Part shown: positions 23,506-23,624 of the stretch, in pieces
Layout of the letters: every line of letters begins with the position of its first letter
How positions within the stretch are numbered: position 1 is the stretch's first letter
Assembly: GCA_964583165.1 (NCBI GenBank)
Contig: CAZOVK010000036.1
Span: 1-23,624 of the forward strand
Source: CAZOVK01 sp964583165
GTDB taxonomy: Bacteria; Bacillota; Clostridia; Lachnospirales; WRAX01
Direction: 5' to 3'
DNA length: 23,624 nt
Position numbers and translations under genes: made by a program
Notes under the pieces: generated by a model
What the model was told of the DNA's origin: nothing
Database searches by the model: none
What the model saw: the letters and a program-made list of their open reading frames with translations, nothing else

Positions 23506-23534
23506 TTGACATTACCATTTGGATGTGGTAGAAT
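23506..23534 (+). promoter_or_regulatory. Promoter of the tRNA-Gly gene
   Basis: TTGACA (23506-23511), a 17-base spacer and TAGAAT (23529-23534) lie 35 bases before the tRNA. It is divergent from the ADP-ribose operon promoter. Confidence 0.8.
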
Positions 23535-23569
23535 CTACCTTGTTGAAACGAGCAACACTTCAACAAATC

Positions 23570-23624
23570 GCGCGAGTGGCTCAGTGGTAGAGCATCGCCT
23601 TGCCAAGGCGAGGGTCGCGGGTTC
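23570..23624 (+). tRNA. tRNA-Gly (GCC), cut by the window end
   Basis: Acceptor 5' strand GCGCGAG, D-arm GCTC-AGTGGTA-GAGC, anticodon stem TCGCC/GGCGA with loop TTGCCAA (anticodon GCC), then the variable loop and the start of the T-arm, GCGGGTTC. The last about 20 bases are beyond the window. Confidence 0.95.

Noticed and set aside
1..23624. CRISPR array
   Set aside because: No regularly spaced repeats of the required length were seen anywhere.

Overview
The window looks like a chromosomal segment of a spore-forming Firmicute of the class Clostridia. The evidence is a cotJC spore-coat gene fragment, an SLH-anchored surface protein, strong Shine-Dalgarno sites, and replication and recombinase genes of the kind found on integrative elements of that group. 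Base composition is uneven. The left ~10 kb and the recombinase remnant are more A+T-rich; the surface-protein operon and the right end are more G+C-rich.

Layout: (1) 1-2880 holds a structured leader, a 603-residue defence-type reverse transcriptase (RT) with an OB-like C-terminal module that may also be made separately from an internal start, a terminator, and a VapBC-like toxin-antitoxin pair on the minus strand. (2) 2914-7668 is an element replication/maintenance module: an unknown protein, a DUF6094-type methyltransferase, a frameshifted 'plasmid related' protein, a gene that looks split in two, and a D5/P4-type helicase-primase stopped by an amber codon exactly at its conserved GTWRR motif. 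(3) 7679-10275 holds a long inverted repeat (possible origin), two small unknown genes, a large serine recombinase with terminator, and an att-like site. (4) 10377-18080 is a two-gene operon for a leucine-rich-repeat/SLH surface protein and a lactocepin-like subtilisin. (5) 18141-19161 is the 3' remnant of a second, related recombinase, joined at a second att-like site to the interior of cotJC. (6) 19236-20455 holds a probable gene fragment and two overlapping unknown genes. (7) 20571-23405 is a minus-strand NAD/ADP-ribose operon (Nudix/NrtR-like regulator, NADAR, macrodomain PARG-like, KptA). (8) The window ends inside a tRNA-Gly(GCC) gene.

My main reading is that cotJC was interrupted by a serine-recombinase element in the manner of sigK/skin, and that a second related element then integrated in tandem. 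Element A (left, intact recombinase, decaying replication genes) ends at about 10275. Element B (about 10276-18641) kept only its recombinase 3' end, while carrying or having acquired the surface-protein operon. The two att-like sites share a 25-bp region with 20 matching bases. The right one runs into the cotJC frame coding GGPDGELGAALRYL. The 5' end of cotJC is not in the window, so the far end of the element is not seen.

The second novelty candidate is the RT locus. Two composite direct repeats and a 10-bp hairpin precede the RT. A perfect Shine-Dalgarno and ATG sit in frame at the start of its OB-like tail.
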